This document shows positions 49,151-61,938 of a stretch of DNA of 64,000 nt, piece by piece. A model generated the notes under the pieces. The model searched no databases. It saw only the letters and a list, made by a program, of their open reading frames with translations, and was not told where the DNA came from. This DNA comes from Adenanthera pavonina (Eukaryota > Streptophyta > Magnoliopsida > Fabales > Fabaceae), in assembly GCA_026686845.1 (NCBI GenBank), contig JAIVEN010000024.1, forward strand, positions 11,891,501-11,955,500, written 5' to 3'. The position numbers were made by a program, and so were the translations under genes. The stretch's first letter is position 1. Every line of letters begins with the position of its first letter.

Positions 49151-50639
49151 CTTTACAAAGACCGAACATCGAAGAGAGCACTTTCTGTGCTCATCATACA
49201 CTCATCACATATGATGAGCACCATGTGCTCATTAATTCTGGACTGTCCAAATCAAATTTGGACAGTCTAGATTTAATTATATTATTATTATATTTTTATT
49301 TTATTAGATATATAATCTAAAATAGATATAATTTTACAACTGTCACTTTTTAAAAAAATATTGTTATTATGTAAAAAAATCAAAATAAAAAATTGTAAAT
49401 TTAGACCCTTTAAAATAAAACTGGAGATCCAAATCTATCTAGGAGTAATGAAATGTGGATTCAATATCAAATTGACAATCACCCTAATCCTACCTGATTT
49501 TTATGTCTTCCTAAAATTTATAACTATGGGCAATCCTACCTGATCTTTATACATTTCTAAAATTTATAACTGTATAGGCAATGTTTCAACATATACCAAC
49601 AAATGGTATCCATTCCACGATAGCGTGTGAATGTTGGAAGCTTATGAAGACATGGAAGTTCCAACCTTTCGGGGAAATTGTGGTTAGGAATGTCACACCC
49701 GGAGATACTACGCGGATGGCTCGGAAAATGAAGAAAAAGGGTGAAACCGGCCCGCACGGCGGGGGGCCGGCCTCGGAGGGAGTCACCACCAAAATTTTAA
49801 GGGAAATTTTGGAAAATCGGAACAAAAAACAAAAGGGATAAGGATTGGTCTGCGAATCAAAGTTGGGTTTGAGAGTACGATTGTGAGTGGGGAAGGTGTT
49901 AGGCACCCCCACAACACCCGTTCCAAAGAACGGTTACCTTAGGTTGATCATGCAATTTTTATGGCTTTTTACAAATTTATTTTAGTTGCCCTTTTACCAT
50001 TCACATGCAAAAATAAATATAAAAATAAGAGAAATGTAAAAATGAAAATAAAGTACCAAATGGAAATATGGGAGGTTGGGAAAATATGATGGATAAAATG
50101 TGAAGTTGGGAAAAATAAGAGAGGAAAATGTTATTTATTTACAAAAGTAGACTTAAAAAAAATAAATTGGTAAATGTTTATTAAATTAAGAGAAAAAACA
50201 CCAAATAAATCAGAAAATATTTATTTATTTACAAAGGCGGACTTGACCCAGAATGAGAGTCTGGGGCCTACGTACCCTGCGATAGGGATCAAAATCGACG
50301 TAGTTTAGACATAAAAAGCGTGTCACTGGGTTGGTATTTTTATTATATATTTTCTTTGAAAAGAGGGGCTAATAGAAAATAATTTTGTCTTTTCATAAAG
50401 AAAACAATTTTCAGAATTGGTTGGTATGTTTTAATTTGTAAAAGACATATTACTTTCCATTATTTGCTCTTTTCATTTTTTTATTATTTATTTATTTTTT
50501 TTTAATCAATTCCTAAAAGAGAATATGTGTTTTTTCTCAATCAATAAAATAAAAAAAAAGGATTAAAATAATATGTGATTTTATTTTGATTTGAAAAAGA
50601 GAAAATATTTGAAAACAATTTTATTTTCACAAACTAAAA

Positions 50640-51146
50640 CCAATTAGCTCATGTGGTGACTTTCTCACTCACATTTACCCATTGATACCTAAGTGTCCAC
50701 GGTAGTGTTACTCGAGACAAAAAGGCACGAAAAGTTCGAAAGAAAACAGATAAAAATTTTTGTACAAATAAATTTTTATTATTATAAAAGTCCTTTTAAC
50801 CCCTATTTATTTATTTAAAAAAATGTGATCATTACGTATATTTTGAAAGTAATAATCAGCATATGTGGTGACTTTATCACTCACAAGTTACTGATCAGTA
50901 TTTAAATACCCGCGGTGTTACCACTCGAGGCAATCGAAAAGGATAAAAACTTATTTTAAACATTTTATTTTAATTTAAAAAGGAAATATTTGTAAACAAT
51001 CTTATTTTTATAAAATAAAACAAATTGTTTTATTGCGGCAACTTTATCGCTCACGATGTACCCACTAAGACCTAAATGTCTGCAATAATGTTACTTGAGA
51101 CGAAAAGGTATAAAAAGGTTCCTAAATAAATAATAAATAAATAATA

Positions 51147-51180
<34 letters not shown>

Positions 51181-51385
51181 TAAAAATAAATAAATAAATG
51201 AATTTTTTATTTCCTTTAAAATAAGTAAAATCCTTTTAACACATATTTATCAAAAAAAAAATTTAAAAGGGAGATTATTACTTATATTTTGAAGAAAAAT
51301 AACCAGCATATGTGGTGACTTTATTACTCACAATTTGCTGATTTATGCTTATATGCTCACGGTGATGCCACTCGTGCAAAAGGTA
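50640..51385. repeat. Tandem repeats inside the Ogre-like LTR
   Basis: A ~90-base block (CATATGTGGTGACTTTATCACTCAC, then GATCAGTATTTAAATACCCG, CGGTGTTACCACTCGAGGCA) occurs at about 50645, 50855, 51010 and 51300. Low-complexity AT spacers separate the copies. The first and third copies share variants (CCCATT/CCCACTA...ACCTAA), as do the second and fourth, suggesting a two-block unit of about 400 bases. Confidence 0.7.
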
Positions 51386-52959
51386 AAAATACTTCAAAGA
51401 TAAAATTGGAGAATGAAATCATTTTTTTAAACAAAAATAAATATGATTAAGGTTATTTTATAAAAGGAATTTAAGAATATGACTTTTATATATATCATCT
51501 AAATTTTCCTTATGTATTTATTTTTATTATTTTCTTATTTTTGTACTTATTTGTAAAAAAAATACTCAAAGGGGATAAAAATTGTACATATAATACGCAT
51601 ATATCATTTATTTGTTTATTTACTAAAAAAAATTCATACGTGCCTTTATTACAAAAAAAAATATTTATTTATATTTCCTTATAGAAACAAAACTATTAAG
51701 AATCCCTTTTTTTATTATAATAAAGAAACCATCTTGAACTTAAAATGTTTAAAAATTAACCAATATAAGCACCATGGCAACTTCTTGCTCATGCTGCTCT
51801 TGACTGACATACTACATACCTACGGAGATTTAGTCCCTCGAGGTAGACTCTAAAAATAATTACTCATGGTCTAAACAAAACGCTATCACTATATTTATAC
51901 ATTCAATTCACAGGATAATCTAATAACTTCACTCAATTAGAATTTCAAAAAGAAAAGGACAAGCAATGATTGATGAAGATTCAAACCCAACCACTAGTGT
52001 CCTTTGTCCCAAACTCAGATTAACATTTCCATAATGTCACAGCAAATTACATATGAGAAGGGGTAGGAACAGTTCAAAGTATTTCAAACCCCAAAAGCTA
52101 ACCAAACGTGACTGATATGAGAGAACCACAGCAAACAGTTGGGAACTAATTCCCCATTAAAATCCCTCAAAATGTGCACAAATCCAACTATCGCATCTAC
52201 AACGCATAACTATAATTCTCCAACCAAGATAGAAACCCTTGGATAAAAACAACAACAGACTAAGAACATCAAGATGAGCAGGGGACGTGTGTGTGTGTGA
52301 ACATGCCTAAATATATTGACCAAAACCTACTCTAATAACAGTATCCATTCAGTCTCAATCTAGTTCCAGAATTATCAAAATAGCAAACCTGAAAACCAAA
52401 CCACCTAACAAGAAAGGTAATGTCCTTTCAACACCAATATCCCTTTCTTCCCCAACCTGACACAATGAACGGCTCAACACATCTCAAGTGAATCATTTTA
52501 TCAGTACTAGACAGATCAATCACAGAGCACAGGAAAATGGCACTGGCTTCACGAGAGGAGTAGACTCAGATGAAGAGGACTAAAAAGAAAATTTCACATT
52601 CATCCAAAGCATTCACAACAGGTTATTGATGAAGCTTAATCGATACAACATGACATGTTAAATATATCAGCTAACCAATAATAGAACAAAGCACATAATA
52701 GAACCCCTGTGACACCCAGTAATGTTTCGGTCTGATGTCACAGGCCAGAATAAAATCAACAGTCTGAGAAACATCTAATTAGATCCTAGAGCATAACTTC
52801 TTAATACTAAACTCTATCATGACCCACTCAAATGAACATAGAAAACTTAATTAGCAGAAAAGGCAATAAAGCGACGAGGCAGTAAAGAAAATGTACACAA
52901 GAGCTTTAATTTGGTGCCAGAATTTCACAACAAGAATTACCAATGACGATCTCCCTTGT

Positions 52960-54160
52960 TATTCTTCCTCTCAGCCTCTGGAACTCCGGCTTCCCTTGCC
53001 TCCTCCTTCACCTGTGGCCTCCTCTATCTCGGCCTTGAAGATTTCTTATGGTGTTCCTTTCTCCACTCCCTTCTGTTTCTTCTTCAGACTCCCGGATCCC
53101 CCCCTTTTTCCAATCCTCTCTGCCTTTTATATACCTCTCGTGAGTGGCTTGCCAGCTGAGCAATTAGGCGCGTCATTGCTTTTTTTCCAGCTGCTCACGT
53201 TCTCTGCTGTACCTTCACCCCAAAAATTTTCACCTCCACTACCCTGCTGTACGGGGTACGGAGTAGTGGAGGGATTGTGCTGTGTGCGTCCAGCCCACAT
53301 TTTCTGCCCCCTCTGATTTTCTGATCTCCTTCGGTCTCTCCCATCACTTCCATTGCTCGAGCCCCTGTCCTTCGTGCCTCTCACCCGCGTCCCTCTATGT
53401 CTTTTGCCCGAGCCCTGAATTAGGGGTCCCTCTGTACCGATCCCTAGAGGGCTCTTTCCGTGGACCTCCGTGGCTCTCTCCTCTGCCCGAGCTCGCGACT
53501 CCCACTCATCTAAGCCTCCCCTGTTCTCTCTTCCATCGAGCCTTAGGGCTCCCTCGGTTTTTCTTCGGAGTTCTTCGTGCCTTTCTCTCTGCTCTCCTCT
53601 GGTTTTTCTGCAGCTCTCTCATTCTCGGCCTGCCCCACAGAGCTCCCTCTGTTCTCCATTTTTCCCGGCCACGCTCCCTCTCTCCTTTCTTTTTTCCTTC
53701 AGCTTCTGCGTCCCTCTCTCCCAGCCCCTCGTCCCCTGCTCTCTCGACCGAGTTCCTCCTCCGTGTCTTCTCCCTTTTCCTTTCCTTTTTTTCTCGGCTA
53801 CCCTAGCACCCTTCTCTCCGCCTCCCCGAGCCCTCAGGCTCCCTCTTTTTTCTTTTGCCCTAGCTCTCCTTTCTCTGCGTTTTTTCTTTTCTTCCCATGG
53901 CCACCTCCTCTTTCTCTTCACGGCTGTCTTCCTCGAGCTCCCTCTTCTCTCTTCCTCTCTGCTTTTTCTTTTTTTTTTCTCCTCAGCCGCGGCCTCCCCT
54001 TTCTTATGCTCCCTCCAGATCTGCTCTGCTCTCTGCTCTTCTTTTTTTCTTATTCCTCGGCCCTGCCTCCCTTGTGTCTTCGCTCTGTTCTTTTTTCCTT
54101 CCTGAGCCCTAAGGCTCTTTCTGTCATCTGTGGACCTTAGGGCAACGCCCTTGGTCCAGT
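52960..54160 (+). repeat. Polypyrimidine tract in the Ogre-like LTR
   Basis: The + strand is overwhelmingly C and T here, especially 53280-54130. Recurring degenerate units contain CTCGGCC, GAGCCCTNAGGCTCCCTC and CTCTGCTCTTC. The strand bias keeps several reading frames open on both strands by composition alone. None has a recognisable domain. Confidence 0.75.
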
Positions 54161-54527
54161 CCATGAGCCCTTAATTGGGCTCGTGACACATTGGGCTGAT
54201 TTCAACCCAATGTGGCCTTTTCCCCTTCCCCCTTTTTTTTTCTATATTTCAGATTTTGGGCCATATCTCGGCCCAAAATAATTTTAATTTAATTAATTTT
54301 AAAATTTTTTAATTTAATTAATCAATTTTTAAATTTTTTTTTTTGCTTTGGTTAATTTAGTTTATTATTTTTTGTGTTTTTTTTATCTTTTTCTTTATCT
54401 TTTATTTCTTTCCTTCTTTCCTTTTTTGCATTTTCTATTATTTATTCATTCATTTACTATTATTTTGTTATTATTATTTTTTATGTATTTTAAAATTATC
54501 CGGACAAAATACGGTGTTCACAAGGAA

Positions 54528-56349
54528 GAAAGAAATCAAGAAAAGAAAAAATGAAAAATGTCAATATGAAAATGCAACAACAATGCAGAACGAATAACTT
54601 ATGGATCAAGTTGATCCAAAAAAAAACTTACGGATCAAGAAAAATAAAAAGAATCAATACAAAATAGTTACATTCTTTCCATGAAAAAAGAATAGAGAAG
54701 TTAGAGCTTACTTTAGTCTTTTGCTTAATATTAATATTAATAATGGTCAAAATCAAGCCAAAATAGCAAGAGGGCAATCAAGTGTTTAAAGGGACCAAAG
54801 AAACTGATAAACATAATGATAATAATAATAATTAGAAAGACAAATCGCATCAACAACATTCTGCAATTCTTCCTTCATATCATCCACATTCTTAATGAGT
54901 GATATTGTGATTTAAGGATGCTGACAAAAAAAAAGATATTGTGACTTAAGGACGAGGTTGAAAATATAATAATAATAATAATGGTAAAAGGCATGAGAGA
55001 TTTTCTAGGGAAACAAAAGCATGTAATATTAAATATTTAACAACAACAACAATAATATTAACTTTATCCATTAAGTAGGGTCGGTTACATAGATCAAATA
55101 TTACCAATAGATTTTATCAAACATCATTTTTTTATTGGAAGACTAAATTAAAATATTATATAATCAAGAATGCAAAGAGTGTAATTAATGAATTCTTTTA
55201 ATAAAAATAAACTTATAGCTTATGGTAACTTAATATTTCATTATTATTTCTATAGTAAAATATGTATGAATTATTATTTTATTGAATAAATTAATAAAAT
55301 TTAATAATAGATGTTCAAATTCTCAGTTCAAATAATAAAGTTAACTTAAAAAGAGGGGGCGAGGACCTTTATTTTCTTTTGGTCAATTGACTAAATATCC
55401 ACACTCAATGGAGTCCTGGTGAATCTTCGGCCGTGGGGCCGTGTGCCTCCTACGTTCCAACCTTTTGAATATTGCAAGGTTGTTGGGGAACGTTTAATTC
55501 ATATTTTCATAATAATTTTTTATTTTTAAAAATAAAAAAATTCATTTGAGAAATTTATATTTTATAAAATATTTTAAAAAATAAAAAATAAAAGAACAAA
55601 AAATTAAAAATATCTTTAAATTGTTTTTCATATTTTGTTTTGAAAAATATAAAAAAAAAGTTAAAAATATCTATTTTATTAATGATAAAATTATAAATTT
55701 TGAATAATAATTATTTAAACAAATTTTTTAATTATCTCATTTCTAAAACTTATTTTAAAAAATAATTCTATAAGATTGTTTTGAGAATATTAAAATAAAA
55801 AATAAATTTAAATAAGTTTTAAATTAAAAATAAAAAAATACATATTAAAAATCTACTAAATCACCAAGATACCTAGGCGGAGATGAAAATTGTTACAACA
55901 TAGTAATTTGTCAATTTTATAAAAAATAATGTAGTATTTCATACTTAAATAGCCATAATATTTTTTAAAATTATTATAAAAAATTCAACAAACGCCTGAA
56001 AAAAGTGTTATTTATTAATATATTTCATAAAAATAATTTATTCATATTTTTGTATTTATTTATTTATCAAAAAATGAATTTAAAAAAAATGTTGGCGGAT
56101 TCAGCAGGATAAGCCCAACCCGACAATTGACCCATAGCCCATCCAGCGTGAAATTCTGAGTCTTTGGCTAATGTTACTGATCTATTCCCTTTGTTTCACA
56201 CCTTACTTTTTTACCCTTGTAATCTTCAAATATTTACTAACACTTTCTTAAAATCCCGAAAAGTCACCGCTCTCTTTATTGAAAGACGTAAATACCCCGA
56301 CTTTCCAACGGAGATGCTGGTCCTAGTCAAGGTTAAATTGGTCTTCTCA
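54528..56349. other. AT-rich intergenic DNA left of the polycomb-like gene
   Basis: Apart from a SINE fragment (55039-55105) I see no gene or repeat boundary. It is very AT-rich between 55500 and 56090. Confidence 0.45.
55039..55105 (-). mobile_element. Au-like SINE 3' fragment
   Basis: On the plus strand (CAA)n is followed after a spacer by AAGTAGGGTCGGTTACATAG, the inverse of the GTAACCGACCCTACTT...(TTG)n 3' end seen in plant Au SINEs. Only the 3' part is present. The family name is from memory. Confidence 0.45.
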
Positions 56350-57081
56350 TAGCCCCCGTCACAACTTACGTGCCCTAAAATATCATCTCCCCCCTTCTCT
56401 CTCTGTATCTCTCCTGCTTTTTCGACCTGAAGCACGAAATGCTCTTCGTAGCCGTCGAACTGTTTGGGAGTTTAATCAATCTTGTCCGTTCATTTGTCCA
56501 TCCAACGGATCTGATCAGTCGGTGGGTAGTTACCCCCATCTTCCTCAGTGGTTTTAATCATAAACCCTAGCCGATACTCTGTCATTCTCTTTTTGCGGCC
56601 ACAACTCCTTCGATCCTTCATTCTCTCTCCTCATCCGAAGCAGATCTCGCGATGCGATTCGCTTCTTCTGTCGATTCCGTACCTTTCTTGTTGATTTTCT
56701 TCCATTTTCTTGGAAGTTCTTAATTTATATATCAGATTCGATCTGTGTTCTTTTTTGCGAAATAGGTTGATGTTCGCTACTATGGCGTCTTTCCTCTTCG
56801 TCACTGTATTTTAGCGCTGTTTGCTTAGGCTATAAGGGTTCTTTGTTCGGGTCAAGGTTCGGGGTCCGATTGTATTTTGGAATAATTGGGCTGTGGGTTG
56901 ATTTTTCCGTCGTTTTCAGTGTGTATGAGACAATTAGGCTCTCGGGAATCCGGGTTCGGTCTTCTTCTGGCTCCGAGCTTGGCGTGTGCACTTAGTTTGA
57001 GTCAACTCAGCTTCGACTGGCTAACTCTGTAGTGGAGATAAGATCGAGTCCCGGGTTGTGTCTTTTGGAAACCGTACGGCA
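56350..57081 (+). promoter_or_regulatory. Promoter and leader of the polycomb-like gene, with uORFs
   Basis: A telo-box AAACCCTA is at 56562-56569, followed by a CT-rich leader. Three short upstream frames precede the chosen start: 56652-56723 (23 codons), 56770-56814 (14 codons, with two in-frame ATGs) and 56925-57032 (35 codons). An acceptor-like TTTTCAG ending at 56919 could mean a 5' UTR intron that would remove the first two. No clear TATA box was found; the transcription start is inferred to lie around 56400-56600. Confidence 0.5.
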
Positions 57082-60000
57082 ATGCCGGCGGTTGGGATGA
57101 GACGAACCACTAGGGTGTTTGGAGTGGTAAAGGGAGCTGACTCTGCCAGGGTCTTGAGATCGGGGAGGCGCCTCTGGCCGGAATCCGGTGAGGGGAAGAT
57201 CAGAAGGGGTAGTGATGGGGACGAGTGGCTGAAGCTGGGCAAGACTACTGGGAAAGGCGATGCTTGGACTCGTGGAGTTGTTAAAACAAAGCAAGAAGTC
57301 GCAGTTATTGGAAGACATGCAGATTCTGGTACGAAGAAAACGAAGCCAATGAAGGAAGGGAGCTCTTTACGCGACGGAAATGGCCCCAATAAAAGGTGTC
57401 GCCTTGTATATAGTAGGAAAAAGAAGACACCAGTTGCTGAAAATTCAGACTTTTCAGTTGACGTAGGGGCCAAGCGAAGTCTGGAAGATAATAAGAGGTG
57501 GGGCTTGTATTTTTCTCGTCGGCAACGAAGGAAGGTCAGTGAAGTAGGCGGAAGTAGTAATCAGGGTGTGCTTTCTGTTGTTGTTGAGCCCTCTTGTGGC
57601 AGTAGCTATTGGCTTTCGTGTTTCTTGGTTTTGGTGTTGAGGTACGTCCGGCGGGTTGGGCTGACATTTAAGGATCTCTCAGCCTTTGTTCTAGTTGAGC
57701 CCGTATGTGGTGCTTATGCATATCGGGGTATACAATTCCTGCGGGTAATTCTTTTTCTTGAGCTTTGGTTGGTGATCTGCTTCACGTTTCATCTGCACTA
57801 TTGCAATTTATAGAAATTTAGCCATTTTGCAATTGTGGTATTTTGGTTAAGCCTAATTTATATTTTCTTTTATACTTGAATGAATTGATGTGATACGTAA
57901 CATAAAACTCTATTCTTGGATTTACGTTTTGCTGGGTAATTTATTGTACGCTGGTTGTTACTATATCTTTTCTTTTTCCCAATTAATATCCCGTCTATAC
58001 TTCCTTGCATAACTCTCTTGTCTTCCCCATCTTCAGGGACCGCCTACAACGAACATTGGAATTTGCAAATTTTTTGAGACCATAGGATTCGAGCCATTGT
58101 TCAGTGTGGATTTCTCTGCCGTTCCTCTTTCTTTCATTCACTTGCAGTCTGCAATGATTTTGAGATCTTTTTTTAGGTCATTTTTACTTGTAAATAATTT
58201 ATATAGTGTGCATAGCAATGATGATGTGGATATGGATGACCCAGAATTTGAGAGTGAACAGCAGAATTCATGCCATTCTGTGGAGAGAGAACTTTCTGGG
58301 TGTGTAGTCATTGCTTCTGAGGTCAGTGAAATCAAGGACAGTTTATTGTCACATGCACCTGTTAGGGGTTCCAGGATAGCTGGCCGAAATGGACAATACA
58401 GAAGTATTTTAAATTCTCGAGGAATTCAGAGGAGGAGAAGTACACTTCGGAAAAGGAAAGCTCGAAATCCTTCACTGTTGGGTGTACACAAAGCCCATGC
58501 AACATTGGCTTCTGATTTAGTGGATGGTAGGAAAAACACTACTCCTTTGACTGGTGTAGCTTCAAGGAGGAAGCTAAGAAGTCTGGTTCACAGTTATTCC
58601 CCCGGAAGCTTAAAGGAAACATGTTCTGCAGTGGTAGATTCAATAGAAGACTTGGATTCATCTCTTTGTTCTGCTAATTTATTAGTTACGGAGTCAGACA
58701 AATGTTATAGGGTGGAGGGAGTAATAATTACTTTGGAAACTTCTGCTTCAAAAGACTGGCTTCTCACTGTAAAGAAAGATGGATTGGCGAGATGCACTTT
58801 CAGGGCAGAGAAAGTAATGAGACCCAGCTCTTCCAATCGGTTTACCCATGTGACAATGTTTACACTGGACAATGGTTGGAAGCTAGAGTTTGATAGGCGA
58901 CAGGACTGGATTCTTTTTAAAAATCTGTATAAAGAATGTTCTGATCGCAATATTCCTGCTCCTGTTGCCAAGTTCATTCCAGTACCAGGTGTACGTGAAG
59001 TCTCTGGCTATGCGGACAGTAATAGTATTCCCTTTCAAAGACCAGATAGCTATATTTCTATGAATGGTGATGAGTTATCTAGAGCTTTGGCCAGGAGGAC
59101 TGCAAATTATGACATGGATTCTGAAGATGAGGAATGGCTAAACAAGTTCAATTATGAGTTTCAAGAGCATGTTTCAGAGGATAATTTTGAGCTAATGATT
59201 GATGCTTTAGAGAAGGCTTATTATTGCAATCCTGATGATTTTTCTGATGAGAAATTGCCTGCCAATCTTTGTCGGGATCTGGATAGCAATGGAGTATTGG
59301 AAGCTGTATATAGCTATTGGATGAAAAAACGGAAGCAAAAACGTTCATTGCTGCTTAGAGTTTTCCAGGTAAAATTGCCTTGTGTTTTAGATAACCCATT
59401 CCTTGCAGAGAGTATATTTGTGATACTTTTATGGTATTTGTTACTTTGTAGATGTTTTTTCACAGAAAATAAGAGAGTTGAGTTGCCATCTTATTTTGTC
59501 AGTAGAGATGGAAAAAATTCAGGGCCTGTGTATAATAAGGTTTAAGAATTGTATTTTTTTTATCAGTATAGAAAATTTCCTTGCATGTACATGTGTTATT
59601 GTATATTTAATGTACATCTGTGAGCCTGTGTTTCTGAACTGTGGTGTTTTGAGGTTGTAGGTTAGTTTGTTTCCCGTCTGTGTCTGAAGGTGACGCTTTT
59701 TCTTTTTGGTTAATATTACTTTAGCCAGTGCAACCATTGCATGAAAATTTGTTCATCGCAACAATATAAACAATATATTTTGTATGATTTGTTTGAAACC
59801 TGTTCTGTTCTGCTGCTGGGGAGAGGGAACTCCGGCCAATTATTTTGGTCATGCCCCAACAGTTCACTTTAGAATAACCAAAGAGTCATTATCAAAAGGA
59901 GTTGATGCGGAAAGGCATGGAGGGGGAATATTACTGTGAGAATTACAAGAAGTATGACAAAGTGAGAATTGCCTTTTTCAGTGTAAAATACTAGTTACTT

Positions 60001-61530
60001 CTGCACAGTTTGATCCTATATCAATTTGCCTCTATAGTATTCAACCCTCTTGTGGTTTGTTTTGCTATGAAGGTGGTATTTTGCATCCAAACATTGATGG
60101 AAATAATCACCTCAATGTTTAAATGATGACAGTTTATGTCAAGAGTTTTTCACTCTATCTAATAAATTGAGCGTTCAGAAGCTATTACTAAGTGAAAAAC
60201 AGACCTTCTGCGATGAAATTGTTCACTGTTTAAATTAAGATGGAAATAGTATAGCTGGTTTAGGGGAAACTAATTTTAGGTTGAACTACAGGGGAGTATA
60301 CTAAAGCTTACCCAATTTTCTTATTAGGAAAAGTTAAGTGCAAGTGAAAGAGTGATTAACAACAGTTGAAAATGGTTTACACTTTTATTTAGTGTTCCCT
60401 GATCGGAAATATGTTAACAAGGATTTCTAAGTCATAATCCTTCCCAAATATAGTCCATGGGATGCATCATCTGGGACATCTAAATGGTTGTAGTCCAGCC
60501 CCTCGTCAAAATATATCAGTTTGTTTTTTATTGTTAGGTGCTTACATTACCCCAATAGATCAATGCCTATGCTATTTGGGTATTATAAGCATGGAAATGG
60601 TCCTACAGAAGCAGCTTTCCACTTTACTACCGCTTTCATCTTTTACTTATCCATTGTACTTAAATTTCAGAACCCAGATTGTGAGTGGTGTTTTAAACTG
60701 CACTACGTAGTCTGATTCGCTTGGATGATTTCCCATGGCAGGGTCATCAAACAAAGAAAGCTCCACTTATACCAAAGCCTTTGCTAAGGAAGAGGAGGTC
60801 ATTTAAGAGGCAGCCGAGTCAATTTGGTAGAGGCAAACAACCAAGTGTACTGCAAGGTATGTAATATGTTTCTAGCTATAAGATTGGTTGAGGATTATTT
60901 CTATATTAATATTGAATTATCAGCAATTCATTAGATGTGAAGTATCAGACTACTGTGAGCTTGAATTTTTTATTTTTTTAGATGCCTCACCTTCAATATG
61001 GCTGGAATTTTCATTGTGGTAATTTGCGTCAATGTTGAAATTTGAAATTTTTCCCCCTTTTGACTCACTTACCCTTACACCTGCAAGTTTGTTTGACTGT
61101 GTACCTTGTTTGGTTGGTTTTTTTATTTTTCCCCCTGTACATTTCAATTTCAATTGTTTGAGACTACGACACATTTTTTGTTATGGATATGGTCTTTTTC
61201 TCATTTTGGTTTTTCATTTGACTAGCATTTAAATTGCAGGTGTCTGCATATGTATGTTATAAAACTTTGTCTCATCTTCTCTACCCATTTACAGCAATTG
61301 CAGCTGAACAAGATGCTCTGGAAGAAAAGAATGCCATGCTCAGAGTAGAAGAGGCTAAAGCTTCTGCAGATAAATCCATGGAATTAGCAATACTGAAACG
61401 CAAAAGAGCTCAGGTTCTCATGGAGAATGCAGATTTGGCAACTTACAAGGCCACAATGTTAATTAGAATAGCCGAAGCAGCTCAAGTTGCAGAATCAACA
61501 GACGTCTCGGCCGCGTACTTTCTTGATTGA
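57082..61530 (+). CDS. Enhancer-of-polycomb-like protein, 4 exons, 781 aa
   Basis: Exons: 57082-57744, 58037-59368, 60742-60856 and 61295-61530. Introns are GT-AG with phases 0, 0 and 1, and the spliced frame is 781 codons plus TGA. The start is the ATG of MPAVGMRRTTRVFG, the conserved N-terminus of this plant family; an in-frame ATG 24 bases upstream is less likely. A basic N-terminal half (RLWPESGEGK, RRRSTLRKRK) suggests nuclear localisation. The acidic motif YDMDSEDEEWL (about residue 579), followed by a helical region to about 665, is the EPL1/E(Pc)-like domain. The last ~75 residues form an Ala/Glu-rich coiled coil (EEKNAMLRVEEAKA). E(Pc)/EPL1 proteins are subunits of NuA4-type histone acetyltransferase complexes; a chromatin role here is inferred from family. 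Length fits Arabidopsis At5g04670-type proteins. No stop or frameshift was found: the gene looks intact. Confidence 0.9.
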
Positions 61531-61700
61531 CGGGTAGAGCAATTGCTGAAGCTAATTATTTTGACAGTCAATTTTTATTACAGAAAATGTTACAGCAGAT
61601 CTGTTGGTGCTGTGTTTTTTAATGTAATTTTGTATAGATTTTTATTGTATGTACATTCTGTATGAAGATATTGACCTCCCCAATCTTTTGTACAATTAGA
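61531..61700 (+). promoter_or_regulatory. 3' UTR and polyadenylation region of the polycomb-like gene
   Basis: TGTA-rich elements (61622-61665, including TTGTATGTACATTCTGTATG) resemble plant far-upstream polyadenylation elements. No canonical AATAAA is present, and the cleavage site is inferred near 61690. Confidence 0.35.
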
Positions 61701-61938
61701 TTAGATCTAAGTAAATTTCCAGGAAAGAAAGAATTTTAAGAAGAAAAAAAAAAAGAGCTTACAGGATTTTCAATCTTGTGTCTGAAGATTTTGCTTTTTT
61801 AAAAACTTTCTTTGCTTCTTTTGTTCATCTGCTTACCAATGGGTTTAAATTTCAAGGGTCTAGCTGTGAGTCCGAAAAGAAGATAGAGAATTAATTGTGC
61901 TGGAATTGTTTTATTTCGAGTTGTAGCCTCGTAGATAT

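Larger units (their letters stand above)
49691..54522 (+). mobile_element. Solo LTR, Ogre/Tat-type gypsy, 4,832 bp
   Basis: The segment starts TGTCACACCCGGAG and ends ATACGGTGTTCACA, with a perfect 5-bp duplication AGGAA (49686-49690 and 54523-54527). The near-5-kb length, the TGTCACACCC start and the block GGAAGGTGTTAGGCACCCCC (near 49890) are typical, as I recall them, of Ogre/Tat LTRs. It contains a tandem-repeat zone (50640-51385) and a long polypyrimidine tract (52960-54160). No primer-binding site or coding region follows, so it is a solo LTR. Confidence 0.82.

Noticed and set aside
49581..49912. Open frames on both strands around the start of the Ogre-like LTR
   Set aside because: They cross the LTR boundary at 49691 and target duplication, so they cannot be an ancestral gene.
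53282..54164. Several long overlapping frames on both strands (up to 211 codons)
   Set aside because: They lie in the polypyrimidine tract, are Ser/Leu/Pro/Phe-rich or Lys/Arg/Glu-rich by composition only, and have no domain.
57745..57813. Extension of exon 1 to the stop at 57811
   Set aside because: A GTAATT donor at 57745 and phase-matched exon 2 give the conserved protein; the extension encodes hydrophobic intronic sequence.
60462..60715. Two overlapping frames in intron 2 of the polycomb-like gene
   Set aside because: No homology to the family; the spliced frame joins 59368 to 60742 in phase without them.
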